Below are positions 25,219 to 33,817 of a stretch of 64,000 nt of DNA, in pieces. Origin of the DNA: JBMOKU01 sp049324315. Lineage in GTDB: Bacteria > Bacillota > Clostridia > Peptostreptococcales > Thermotaleaceae. The notes beneath the pieces are model-generated. The model was not told where the DNA came from, did not search any database, and worked only from the letters and a program-made list of their open reading frames with translations. How positions within the stretch are numbered: the first letter of the stretch is position 1; each line of letters begins with the position of its first letter. Position numbers and translations under genes: made by a program. Location: NCBI GenBank assembly GCA_049324315.1, contig JBMOKU010000039.1, positions 1 through 64,000 on the forward strand, read 5' to 3'.

Positions 25219-25290
25219 TGTATCAAGTAAAACGACTTAACTGAATATTTTCTGCGTTATGAAATTTTTAGGCGTGGCAATATTTCTGGC

Positions 25291-25360
25291 AAGACACGGG
25301 GACAGCAAACTGTGTGAATATTCTATAGAAATTCAACACAAATTGCTGTCCCCATGTCTT
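25291..25360. repeat. GGGGAC-type palindromic repeat (hairpin), copy 3
   Basis: AAGACACGGGGACAGCAAAC...GTGT pairs with ACAC...TTGCTGTCCCCATGTCTT over about 25 bases per arm with few mismatches. It is a stand-alone 70-base hairpin between the convergent histidine kinase and YhaN-like genes. Hairpins with this GGGGACAGCAA tip resemble REP sequences associated with RAYT/IS200-like transposases; no transposase is present here. It may double as a terminator. Confidence 0.6.
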
Positions 25361-25371
25361 AGGTATCAATT

Positions 25372-28143
25372 TTATAAGGTCAGAATATTCACATCATCAT
25401 ACCCTTTAAAGTAATGCATCTCCCGCTTTTGACAGGTCATCAAAATCACTTGATTGTCCCGGGCATACTCATGTAAAAATGACAAGACAGCTTCCAGCCG
25501 TTCATCATCATATTGTATAAAAGCATCGTCTAAAAAAATGGGGGTCGAATTTCTTTGATCAAACATAAGGCTGACTAATCCCATTCTTAAAGAAAAATAC
25601 ACTTGGTCCCATGTGCCGTTACTGTAGTATTCCACATCCTTGATTTTGTCTGCCTGGGCATCCACTACTTTAACTTTAAAGCTGTCGGATATCTTCAATT
25701 CTGTATATTTTCCGTTTGTTATCTTTTGTAAGATATCCCCTACCGTTCGATTTAACTTGGGTCCGAAGCTCTTCTGGATCTCTTGAAATGATTCTTCCAG
25801 CACTTCAGTGGCTATATCGACAGCATCAAGGGTATGCTGATAGGTTTTTATCCGATCTCTTGCAAGAATGATATCCTCTTCGATCTCAGCACTGTCTCGT
25901 ATCTTATTCGTAAATCCATCAATGGCGTACTGCAGATCTTTACTATCCTTTTCCATCTGGATGAGGCTTTCGTGTAGATTTTTGAGTTCTTCATCCAATG
26001 CTTCCATATCTTTATCCATTGAGATATTTGTTAGGTCCTTTTTCACATCATGATAACGGCTCAGTTCCTTTTCCAATGCCTCTATACTGGTATCTTTTTG
26101 CAGGGCCGAGAAAGTGCTTTCAAGGGCATTTTTTTTGCGCTCCAGTTCATTCTTAACACGAAGATGATTTCTCAACGCATCGAGTTCTTGCTGAATCTTT
26201 TCACTGCTGGGGCTGTCGTTACCAGACATCCATGGACTTTTACCATGCAAATCCTCAAGGGTCTGTGAAAGATTCTTCAAACGGTTTTCCGTTTCTCCTA
26301 CTTCTTTTTCCAAATATGTTTTTTCTTGATTAAGCTCTCGATATTTTTTCAAGCCTTCATAAAAGCCTTCAATGTCTTCACGTTTACAGTTCTTCAATAT
26401 GGTACTTATAAAGGCATCACTTCGTTCCATTTTTTCTTTTAAGTCATTCAACATACGATCATCGGTATAATTCTGTTTGGCTTGGATTTTTATTTTTATT
26501 TCTTCTATTTTATTAATTTTGCGCAGATAATCTGTCAGCTTAACCTTAAAATCATGATAATCCCTAACACCAAGCTTCTCATAAATGCGTCGTAATTCCC
26601 GTGTTATCTCTTCGATCTCTTTTCTAATCTCACTTCCATCACCAACTACAGCAATTTCCAGTTCTAAAGCCTTTGTCTGGGATGATGCTTTTCTTATCTG
26701 CAAAAATCCGATAATGGACAGAAGAAGTCCAAGGCCACACAAAGTCAGTAGGTATGGAGATATGAAATTTCCTCCCAAGCTTCCGCCCACAGCTGCCAGT
26801 AAGCCCAACCCTAACATAGCCTTTCCAACACGTCCGTTACGCTTCAGAATATCTCTTTTAAATAGCAAGTGATCCCGCTTGCTGCTGTCACTAAGCTTGT
26901 TATGCAGTTCTTTAAGCTTATTCTCTTTATCTATAATCTCTGCTTCTAAGGTAGGTTCATATATCTCAAATCCCTCTATATCCAATGTGCTTTTTTCATG
27001 CTCCAACTGCGTTTTTAAAGTCTCCAAGTCCTCATGATGACGCTGCAGTTCCGTCAATTTTTCTTGCGCATAAATTTTTTCTCGATTGGATTCCGCCACC
27101 TGTCTCTCAATGTTCTCTTCCAAACCTTTGTAACCTACAAAAATCTGAAGCAGGGTATTTTTTTCTTCCAGAGCTGTGTCAATTTCTTTCTTCTTTTTTA
27201 ATAATTCTTCTTGTGTATTGACAAGCTGCTTCACTTGGATATGCTGTTCATCCATATCCTTCAGTTTTTTTTCATCCACAAACAGTCCATTGATATAAAG
27301 CTTGCCATCTATTTCTTCTATAGCCTGATTGGTTGTCTGTATCTTTTCCTGATAATCCCGTAATTCCTCATACAACTGTCGTAACTCATTAAATTTCAAT
27401 ACTCTTCTATACTGCTCCATATCCTGGATAGTTTGCTGAATCTTGTGTTTTTCTTCTAGCAATGTCTTGTGTTTCTCTAATTCTACATAGCTTTTTTCCT
27501 GTAAAATCCGGGCATTGGCCTTTTCTTCCCTGAGCCCTTCATAAGTTTCCTTCATTTTATCCAATGCACCGGACCGCTTCACATTTGTCAGTTCTTTTCG
27601 CCAAAGCAGCAGCTTATTGGCTGCTTTAAAATAAGATGTGTTTTCATCGCCACTTTGCTGTAAATTGCTGAGACGATTCATGATTTCATCCTCTTTATCC
27701 CTCGCCACTTGACTGCCCAATTGTTTAATAAATACCGTCTTTTCGAAGGCGCTTTCCCCTAAGCCGAAAATATCCTTTCCCGGCTTCTTTTCATCAATGT
27801 ACTTAATTTCATCCCCGGTAATGCCGTGCAAAACACTGGCTTCATCCTTCTTTCTTTTTTCATTGAAGCTTCGTTTAATAATATACGGATTCTCTTTTTC
27901 GTCCAGAAAATGGAGTTCACCGGATGCCTGCTTCCCGTTCCAAGGAAGATATTTTTTCCTTTCATTTTCCTTGATATCTTTTTTACCGCAGTCCATTCCG
28001 TAAAATATGGCCTTCATAAATGCCTGCAGGGTACTTTTTCCAGCTTCATTTTCTCCGTAAATAATATTCAACCCAGGAGTAAAATCCAATTGAACATTCT
28101 CCAGTTTTCCAAAATTTCCGATCTTTATTTTTTGTATTTTCAT
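25372..28143 (-). CDS. YhaN/SbcC-like SMC-family ATPase
   Basis: The 923-residue protein begins with a P-loop GENEAGKS (30-37) in the Rad50/SbcC-type N-terminal lobe. Two long coiled-coil stretches follow, and it ends with the C-terminal ATPase lobe (signature-like YSNGTWDQVYFSLRMG, Walker B PIFLDDAF). The centre, where Rad50 has its zinc hook, has instead a hydrophobic segment (about residues 440-485) that looks like one or two membrane helices, as in the Bacillus YhaN group. The start overlaps the partner nuclease gene by four bases. Together the pair is expected to process DNA ends; membrane attachment is inferred. Confidence 0.85.
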   Translation of the reverse strand: MKIQKIKIGNFGKLENVQLDFTPGLNIIYGENEAGKSTLQAFMKAIFYGMDCGKKDIKENERKKYLPWNGKQASGELHFLDEKENPYIIKRSFNEKRKKDEASVLHGITGDEIKYIDEKKPGKDIFGLGESAFEKTVFIKQLGSQVARDKEDEIMNRLSNLQQSGDENTSYFKAANKLLLWRKELTNVKRSGALDKMKETYEGLREEKANARILQEKSYVELEKHKTLLEEKHKIQQTIQDMEQYRRVLKFNELRQLYEELRDYQEKIQTTNQAIEEIDGKLYINGLFVDEKKLKDMDEQHIQVKQLVNTQEELLKKKKEIDTALEEKNTLLQIFVGYKGLEENIERQVAESNREKIYAQEKLTELQRHHEDLETLKTQLEHEKSTLDIEGFEIYEPTLEAEIIDKENKLKELHNKLSDSSKRDHLLFKRDILKRNGRVGKAMLGLGLLAAVGGSLGGNFISPYLLTLCGLGLLLSIIGFLQIRKASSQTKALELEIAVVGDGSEIRKEIEEITRELRRIYEKLGVRDYHDFKVKLTDYLRKINKIEEIKIKIQAKQNYTDDRMLNDLKEKMERSDAFISTILKNCKREDIEGFYEGLKKYRELNQEKTYLEKEVGETENRLKNLSQTLEDLHGKSPWMSGNDSPSSEKIQQELDALRNHLRVKNELERKKNALESTFSALQKDTSIEALEKELSRYHDVKKDLTNISMDKDMEALDEELKNLHESLIQMEKDSKDLQYAIDGFTNKIRDSAEIEEDIILARDRIKTYQHTLDAVDIATEVLEESFQEIQKSFGPKLNRTVGDILQKITNGKYTELKISDSFKVKVVDAQADKIKDVEYYSNGTWDQVYFSLRMGLVSLMFDQRNSTPIFLDDAFIQYDDERLEAVLSFLHEYARDNQVILMTCQKREMHYFKGYDDVNILTL

Positions 28144-29270
28144 AGGATCTCCGCCTCCCTGTCGTTCAGGGCATAAATACCGATTTTAAGGGCTTGCTCC
28201 AACTTCTGTCTTTCTTCATCACTGGTGCAATGCTTTATTTTTTCTCTCATCTTTTTTACAAAAACACCCTTCAATGAAAAATCCCGCTCCAAATTCTCTT
28301 CATTCATTTTGACGGTTGTTTCGTCCTTGACGGATACCCAAAAAAGCTTGTCCCTCAATTTTTCTTGAATCACATGGGTATGGATGTTGAATTCTTCATG
28401 GATTTCACCGGTTAAAATGATTCTATATAAATGCTTATGATCTTCTTCCAAATCTATGTTTTGAAGGATTCTGCCGCTAATCTCTTCATAGGTAAAAGCG
28501 CCGCTAATATCGATCCGTTCCTCTATGTATTTTCTTTTACAGGTCTCCACAAATCTAAGATTGCAGTAATCTTTTCCAACCTCTCCTATAAGCACGCCCT
28601 TCGGCCCCAGTTCGTCAAATCCCCTTCCTTCCGGATTTCCAGGATAGCTCCAAAAGGTTTTCCCCGCCTTTTTGATCCCTGTGTGCCTATGTTGATGACC
28701 TAATGCAAGATAGTCCAAGCCGCTGTTTCGAATCGTATTTTCCGTAACAGGATTATAGTCGCTGCTTTGTCCTTGGGCAACCACATCTCCATGGATGACC
28801 ATGATATGGATGTGGTCATCTTCCTCTATTTGAAAATCCTCTATCAACGCTTTTGGCATATAATGATCTCCAAAACCAGTCCCATATACCCACACTTTTT
28901 TTTGTGGAATTTCAATTTTCTCCAGCGTCGGCGAAAAAATATGTACATGGGGCGGCCATGGAATCAGCTTATAATAAGACTTGTCCGTATAGGGATCGTG
29001 GTTCCCGGGACTGATAAACACATGGACATCCGGTACTTCCTTCAGCTTTTCTAGAATATAGTCGATGGTTGTTTTGGTAATATTGCTGCTATCGAAAAGA
29101 TCTCCACTGATAAGCAGCAGCTCTACAGCTTCTTCTTTTACTAGACCAATGATTTTTCCAAAGGTTTCCCGCAGATCTTCCTTTCGTTTTTCCGCATCCT
29201 TAGGCGATAACCCGCTAAAAGGCGTATCAAAATGCATATCACCACAATGAAGGATTTTAATAGGTCTCAT
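28140..29270 (-). CDS. YhaO/SbcD-like metallophosphoesterase nuclease
   Basis: The 376-residue protein has the calcineurin-like phosphoesterase motifs of Mre11/SbcD: KILHCGDMHFD, LLLISGDLFD, SPGNHDP, VIHGDV and ALGHQH, which form the two-metal site. It belongs to the YhaO group that pairs with YhaN. I place the start at ATG 29270, seven bases after GGGAGG; the longer frame begins at a TTG without a ribosome site. It is the first gene of a two-gene operon and its TGA overlaps the ATG of the ATPase gene. Confidence 0.88.
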   Translation of the reverse strand: MRPIKILHCGDMHFDTPFSGLSPKDAEKRKEDLRETFGKIIGLVKEEAVELLLISGDLFDSSNITKTTIDYILEKLKEVPDVHVFISPGNHDPYTDKSYYKLIPWPPHVHIFSPTLEKIEIPQKKVWVYGTGFGDHYMPKALIEDFQIEEDDHIHIMVIHGDVVAQGQSSDYNPVTENTIRNSGLDYLALGHQHRHTGIKKAGKTFWSYPGNPEGRGFDELGPKGVLIGEVGKDYCNLRFVETCKRKYIEERIDISGAFTYEEISGRILQNIDLEEDHKHLYRIILTGEIHEEFNIHTHVIQEKLRDKLFWVSVKDETTVKMNEENLERDFSLKGVFVKKMREKIKHCTSDEERQKLEQALKIGIYALNDREAEIL

Positions 29271-29385
29271 GCTTTGCCCTCCCGTTCTCCTAGATAACAA
29301 GTAATACCTTGCTAAGTCGTATAGATAGATTGTACCACAAAAAAAACAATTCTTTCCAACGCTATTTAGTGATATTATTTTTTAT

Positions 29386-29409
29386 TTGATAAAGTTTATT
29401 ATTTATCAA
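29386..29409 (+). promoter_or_regulatory. Palindromic operator-like site upstream of the flavodiiron gene
   Basis: TTGATAAA (29386-29393) and TTTATCAA (29402-29409) form a perfect 8-bp inverted repeat with 8 bases between. It lies about 40 bases before the start of the flavodiiron protein. Core TTGAT/ATCAA half-sites resemble those of CRP/FNR-type regulators, but the spacing is much larger than the usual four bases. Identity of the binding protein is unknown. Confidence 0.4.
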
Positions 29410-29448
29410 GATTGGTATATATAGAATAGTGAAAAGGAGGTATGCACT

Positions 29449-30633
29449 ATGAAAGCATTTCAAGTTAAAGAGAATATTTACTGGACAGGTGTTCTGGATC
29501 CGGGATTGGAAACCTTCGACATCATTATGAAGACACCTTACGGTTCCACCTATAATTCGTTTTTTATCGACGACGAAAAGAAAGTATTAATTGATACAGT
29601 AAAGCCCAATTTTAAAGATGAATTCCTTGAAAAACTTCAAGAATTGACAGATATAAAAAAAATCGACTATGTAATTATCAATCATACAGAGCCTGATCAT
29701 GCAGGCAGTCTTAAATATATTCTGGAAATCAATCCTGAAGTAGAGGTTTTTTGTACAAAAGCAGCCAGCATTTTTCTAAATGAACAAGTGAATGGTCCCT
29801 TTACATGTCATACCATTTCAGATAATGAAATCCTCGACATTGGAAAAAGAAAGCTGAAGTTTATAACAGCGCCCTTTCTCCACTGGTCTGATACCATGTT
29901 TGTATATAGTGAATATGATAAAGCATTGTTTACTTGTGATGGATTTGGTTCCCATTATGCTTCCGTTGATCCTCAAGAAGTTTATAAGGACGCATATAAG
30001 GAAGCTTTAAAACTATATTACAATGCCATCATGAAGCCTTTTGCACAGCATTATCTAAATGCCCATGAGAAGATCAAAGCACTGGATATAGAAACCATCT
30101 TCTCATCCCACGGACCTATTTTGTCCGAGAATCACCAGTATAATATGAATAAATATTTTGAGTGGTCAACAGAAGAAGTTTCAAAGAGAAATCATAAGCA
30201 AGTTGCTTTACTATATGTTTCTGCCTACAGAAATACAGAGGTAATGGCGGAAAAAATCAAGGAAGGCTTAGAAGCTTCTGGTGTAAAAGTAGAATACATG
30301 GATGTTGAAAACGAAGATATCGGCCGAATCCATGACGTCATCAACGGATCAAAAGGAATTCTCATCGGCTCTCCCACCATCAATAAAACCATGGTGAAAC
30401 CAATATGGGATGTGCTTTCGGTCATTGATCCGATGGCCAATATAGGTAAGATTGCAGGGGTCTTCGGTTCCTATGGATGGGGCGGTGAAGGCGTTCAAAT
30501 GGCACATACCATCTTAAAACAAATGGGCTTTAAAATGCCCCTTGAAGTAATCTCAAAGAAGTTTTCACCATCAGAAGAAACATTGGAACAATGTGTGGCT
30601 TTCGGCAAAGCCTTTGCAGAATATATTTCATGA
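29449..30633 (+). CDS. A-type flavodiiron protein (O2/NO reductase)
   Basis: The 394-residue enzyme has an N-terminal metallo-beta-lactamase domain with the diiron ligands of the family: H79-x-E81-x-D83-H84 in INHTEPDHAGS, H145 in APFLHWSD, D164 in CDGFGSH, and a late His in SSHGP. A C-terminal flavodoxin domain binds FMN (LYVSAYRNTE, GSPTINKT, SYGWGGEG). It reduces O2 or NO to water or N2O using rubredoxin-type donors, protecting an anaerobe. AAAAGGAGGT precedes the ATG. No rubredoxin gene adjoins. A palindromic site sits in its promoter region. Confidence 0.93.
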   Translation: MKAFQVKENIYWTGVLDPGLETFDIIMKTPYGSTYNSFFIDDEKKVLIDTVKPNFKDEFLEKLQELTDIKKIDYVIINHTEPDHAGSLKYILEINPEVEVFCTKAASIFLNEQVNGPFTCHTISDNEILDIGKRKLKFITAPFLHWSDTMFVYSEYDKALFTCDGFGSHYASVDPQEVYKDAYKEALKLYYNAIMKPFAQHYLNAHEKIKALDIETIFSSHGPILSENHQYNMNKYFEWSTEEVSKRNHKQVALLYVSAYRNTEVMAEKIKEGLEASGVKVEYMDVENEDIGRIHDVINGSKGILIGSPTINKTMVKPIWDVLSVIDPMANIGKIAGVFGSYGWGGEGVQMAHTILKQMGFKMPLEVISKKFSPSEETLEQCVAFGKAFAEYIS

Positions 30634-30814
30634 AAATACAGGGAGCAATTTGGGAGACCGCTGAAAAAGTAACTCATCGCCCGGCAACACATGGGGACAG
30701 GGCCTCAGTCCGGTGAAAAGCACACCGGACAGTGGACCAGTCCCCAAGTCTTGCCTCTTTTGCTTAAATCCCCTGAGTTTTTCAGTGACTTCGCAATTTT
30801 GCTCCCTGTATTTT
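30633..30814. mobile_element. Large inverted-repeat element filling the gap after the flavodiiron gene
   Basis: AAAATACAGGGAGCAA (from 30633) is inverted at TTGCTCCCTGTATTTT (to 30814). A second inner pair is CTGAAAAA/TTTTTCAG. The centre contains GGGGACAGGGCCTCAGTCCGG and ACCAGTCCCCAAGTCTTG, both found in other copies (39797 onward and 107-165). The element starts with the last base of the flavodiiron stop codon and ends one base before the stop of the convergent DUF4870 gene. The outer arms can act as a terminator in both directions. Confidence 0.6.
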
Positions 30815-31147
30815 TTATGAGAAGATACTTTTCGCAATGACGCCGGTCAACGGATAAGAAAACTCGATACCGTCACATACTTTGATCACGGCTATGATCG
30901 GAAGTACAATGGCAGCGATTCCCAAAGCAACTAATAGTGGAATTCCTATCAATACGACACTAAGAAGGGCAAATACAAAACCAAGGATAATGATAGACAC
31001 TTGGAAAACAAGACCTTCCTTAGCTTGATTCTTGACAAATTTATCATTGGATACCAGCATGACGACTAAAGGAGCCAATATTGGAAATCCTACAATCCAT
31101 CCTAAATGGGCTATTGCACATAACAACTTTTGTTCTGTCGTAACCAT
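30815..31147 (-). CDS. DUF4870-type small membrane protein
   Basis: The product has about 110 residues with two or three membrane segments. It begins TTEQKLLCAIAHLGWIVGFP and ends IAVIKVCDGIEFSYP, matching the pattern of DUF4870/YtcA-like proteins (AHLsg at the start, KAxxGxxyrYP at the end). Function is unknown. The ATG at 31147 is preceded by AAAGGAGAGAG, so I prefer it to the upstream start at 31198. It faces the flavodiiron gene across the inverted-repeat element and is divergent from a MATE gene. Confidence 0.8.
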   Translation of the reverse strand: MVTTEQKLLCAIAHLGWIVGFPILAPLVVMLVSNDKFVKNQAKEGLVFQVSIIILGFVFALLSVVLIGIPLLVALGIAAIVLPIIAVIKVCDGIEFSYPLTGVIAKSIFS

Positions 31148-31288
31148 CTCTCTCTCTCCTTTGCAAATATATTTTATTATACTATATTTACGATGCAATT
31201 TTAAAAAAGTATATATCTATTCAATATATTATTACAAAAAACATTCTTATAAAGTCTGTAGAAAAAAAGAAAATGATATGCTATGATA

Positions 31289-31303
31289 TTTAGAGACTCT
31301 AAA
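31289..31303 (+). promoter_or_regulatory. Palindromic operator-like site before the second MATE gene
   Basis: TTTAGAGACTCTAAA is a perfect 7-1-7 inverted repeat that directly follows TATGAT, a plausible -10. It lies about 33 bases upstream of the MATE start. Placement over the start of transcription suggests a repressor site, possibly MarR- or TetR-like. No regulator gene adjoins. Confidence 0.4.
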
Positions 31304-31335
31304 TTTTCTAAACCCATAAAGAAAGAAGTAATCCT

Positions 31336-32730
31336 ATGGAATCTATGACCAAATCTATTCAGAGATTATTTTCTCTATCGAATAATCCCATACGGAAAGA
31401 TGTCCTCAATATCGCATGGCCTGTATTAGCAGAAATGCTGATCGGATCTTTATTTAGCATGGTAGATATGATGATGCTGGGAAGAATGAAAAATACAGCT
31501 GCAGCAGCCGCTTCTGTAGCTGCAGTCGGTGTCACCAATCAACCCATATTTATCGGATTAGCCCTTGTGCAGGCATTAAATATCGGTGGTACCGCCATGG
31601 TGGCAAGATATATCGGCGGCAATCAGTGGGAAAAGGCCGAAGACACAGTCAAACATGTACTGCTGCTTAATCTCTTATTTCTATCTATCCCTCTGTCCAT
31701 TTTGGGTCTGCTGTTCACCGATCAGATCATGGCCTTTATGGGCGCCAAGACTGATACCCTTACCATAGGCAGGCATTATTTTCAAATCATGATGCTGGGA
31801 TTTGTCTTTCAATCCTTTAATTTTGGTATTGCAGCATCCCTTAGAGGTGCTGGCGATACTAAGCTTCCTATGAAAATTAATCTCCGTGTTAATTTTTTTA
31901 ATGTAATAGGTAATGCCATTCTCATCTATGGATTATTGGGTTTTCCAGCATTAGGTGTAACAGGCGCAGCCATCTCCACCGCGTTCTCCCATTTACTGGC
32001 TACCATCATTCTTACTTCTTATTTGCTGAGGGGAAAAACTACTGTCAAGATTGGATTAAATAAAAAATTTCGCTTTTCTTTTGCCATCATGTCCAATCTG
32101 ATAAGAATCGGTGTTCCTGCCTCTTTGGAACAGATGGCTTTGCGACTGGGCATCATGTTCTTTGTTAAAATCGTCGCCTCTTTGGGAACGGTCGCGTATG
32201 CTGCCCATCAGATATGCCTTAGTATTGTAGGCTTGTCCTTCCATCCTGGCCAATCATTTGGTATTGCAACATCCTCTTTAGTTGGCAAAAGTCTAGGTGC
32301 AGAAAAACCGGATCAAGCCCATGCTTATGCTAGAGAAGCACGGAAGATCGGCTCCATCATTTCATCCATCATGGCCTTAGGTTTCTTTATTTTTGGCGAA
32401 GAGCTTGTCAGCCTTTATTCTCGGGATCAAGAAATCATCTACAGTGCATCAACGGCTTTAAATATTATTGCTTTTGTTCAGCCCTTCCAATCTTCACAGC
32501 TCATATTGGCAGGGGGATTGAGGGGAGCTGGCGATACCCTTTGGCCGCTGCTGTCTACCTTTACAGGTGTGGTGATCATCCGTTCCTTACTGTGCTATTT
32601 GTTTGTCATCGTACTGGGTTATGGTCTTGCTGGTGCATGGCTTGCTGTTTTGGTAGACCAATTTATCCGATGGATATTAATCTACCATCGTTTTCAGTCT
32701 GGGAAATGGAAGTACGTCAAACTTCGCTAA
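31336..32730 (+). CDS. MATE-family efflux transporter (NorM/DinF-like)
   Basis: The 464-residue protein has twelve predicted membrane helices and MATE features such as IAWPVLAEMLIGSLFSMVDMMMLG, GGTAMVARYIGG in the first half and SLVGKSLGAEKPDQA and LAGGLRGAGDT in the second. It would extrude cationic compounds in exchange for Na+ or H+. The ATG has only a weak AAGAAAG ribosome site, with an alternative ATG three codons in. A palindrome over its promoter suggests regulated expression. It is only distantly related to the MATE protein at 192-1571. Confidence 0.9.
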   Translation: MESMTKSIQRLFSLSNNPIRKDVLNIAWPVLAEMLIGSLFSMVDMMMLGRMKNTAAAAASVAAVGVTNQPIFIGLALVQALNIGGTAMVARYIGGNQWEKAEDTVKHVLLLNLLFLSIPLSILGLLFTDQIMAFMGAKTDTLTIGRHYFQIMMLGFVFQSFNFGIAASLRGAGDTKLPMKINLRVNFFNVIGNAILIYGLLGFPALGVTGAAISTAFSHLLATIILTSYLLRGKTTVKIGLNKKFRFSFAIMSNLIRIGVPASLEQMALRLGIMFFVKIVASLGTVAYAAHQICLSIVGLSFHPGQSFGIATSSLVGKSLGAEKPDQAHAYAREARKIGSIISSIMALGFFIFGEELVSLYSRDQEIIYSASTALNIIAFVQPFQSSQLILAGGLRGAGDTLWPLLSTFTGVVIIRSLLCYLFVIVLGYGLAGAWLAVLVDQFIRWILIYHRFQSGKWKYVKLR

Positions 32731-32898
32731 ATTCCTTCAAATTTCACTTAGGGATAAATACCTATTTTTATTGTTCTTGATTGTCCGACCTTGATATTTT
32801 TAATAGATGGTATAAAATCATATATAGACTCAACAGCCCAAAAGATATCTAGAACAAAATCCATTAACACATACCTTTTTATGATGGAGTTGATTTAT

Positions 32899-33117
32899 AT
32901 GAACAAAGCCGATTTATTAAAACAGTTTTATTTTGAGCAGGTACAAGAGGATCAAAATAAAGCATCCAAAAACACCTTGCCCATCGAAGAACAAATACTA
33001 GTAAATGAACGTCTGAGAAGGCTGGTCCGAGAGCTTGAAACCGAGAAACTGATAGAATACCATGACTCTCACTTCGTTTTAACAAATATCGGCAAATATT
33101 TGGCAAGAATACTATAG
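32899..33117 (+). CDS. Small winged-helix-like protein
   Basis: From ATG 32899 (with TGGAG about ten bases upstream) the product has 72 residues. The C-terminal part RRLVRELETEKLIEYHDSHF followed by VLTNIGKYLARIL has the recognition-helix and wing pattern of winged-helix regulators (LExEGLIe...YxLTxxGxxla). I do not recognise a named family, and the protein is short for a complete regulator. Upstream in-frame ATGs exist at 32881 and 32791, but the longer versions add low-complexity residues. It has its own hairpin terminator. Confidence 0.55.
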   Translation: MNKADLLKQFYFEQVQEDQNKASKNTLPIEEQILVNERLRRLVRELETEKLIEYHDSHFVLTNIGKYLARIL

Positions 33118-33141
33118 ACAAAAAAGAATACAAAAAATAGA

Positions 33142-33177
33142 CAAGGTTTTCTAAATCACAGCATTTAGAAAACCTTG
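33142..33177 (+). terminator. Strong hairpin after the small winged-helix gene
   Basis: CAAGGTTTTCTAAAT (33142-33156) and ATTTAGAAAACCTTG (33163-33177) form a perfect 15-bp stem with a 6-base loop. The trailing TTGCTTGTT is only moderately T-rich. Confidence 0.75.
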
Positions 33178-33280
33178 TTGCTTGTTATAAGCATGGTGGT
33201 TTGAAAAGCATATTCAGTTGTCAAAAGCTTTGTATTTTCGATGTCCATTCCTCCAAATCTTTCTCAAAATCCTTCATTCT

Positions 33281-33390
33281 TTAAGCAAGCAGCCAACTAC
33301 GAATATCATTTACTTCAAATCCTTCTTCTTCTCGGGAAATACAGATACACATCCGTATAAACCATCCTTATAACAATCTATATCAACCTC
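33281..33390 (-). pseudogene. Possible decayed reading frame
   Basis: On the minus strand one frame reads VDIDCYKDGLYGCVSVF and the neighbouring frame continues CISREEEGFEVNDIRSWLLA before a stop. Both look protein-like and would join through one frameshift near 33345. There is no good start codon. It could be the tail of a gene lost from this site, or chance. I do not recognise the family. Confidence 0.25.
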
Positions 33391-33460
33391 CCTGAGGAGG
33401 ATTGACTATATTTATTAAATACCACTTTTTCTAATATTTTAAACAATTAGTTTGATATGG

Positions 33461-33558
33461 ATTTACGCTTTAAAATGATATTTTGTTTTGCGGGACGGCA
33501 CAGAGACCGTCCCCTACAAAAGATAATACATTCCGTTCTAGAAGCGTACATCTATAAG
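33461..33558. mobile_element. MITE-like element, copy B
   Basis: This is the second copy of the roughly 98-base element at 7409-7506, with the identical internal palindrome GGGACGGCACAGAGACCGTC and short terminal inverted repeats TACGCTT/AAGCGTA. The flanks are unrelated between the two copies, so the shared block is a discrete unit. Confidence 0.55.
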
Positions 33559-33817
33559 AATAAAACCCATAACTATAATATTCGCCAATTTGCTGTTGTA
33601 TTCTTAAGATTCCTAAATAAATGCAAATACTTTCCATTCTTAATTCTTACATATATACGATTCTTCTTATTACTCATAATAAAAGTATTGTATTCCCATG
33701 GAAAATGAGGATACAATAGAACTAATAACCATATTTTACCTAGCTATCTTTGTATATGCCTTACGAATTTGCGAATATGATAGTATTATAGAATATTCAA
33801 TTATTTAGGAGGAACTT

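Larger units (their letters stand above)
33118..33817. other. 700-base intergenic region
   Basis: This gap contains, in order, a strong hairpin (33142-33177), a possible decayed reading frame on the minus strand (33281-33390), MITE-like copy B (33461-33558) and an AT-rich promoter region before the HAD gene. That region includes an inverted repeat TATTGTAT/ATACAATA at about 33688-33718, and TTACGA with TATTAT at 17-base spacing near 33760-33790. I see no intact gene. Confidence 0.55.

Noticed and set aside
31199..31335. Guanidine (ykkC-type) riboswitch before the second MATE gene
   Set aside because: The leader is too short and AT-rich and shows none of the conserved ykkC sequence; only a small palindrome is present.
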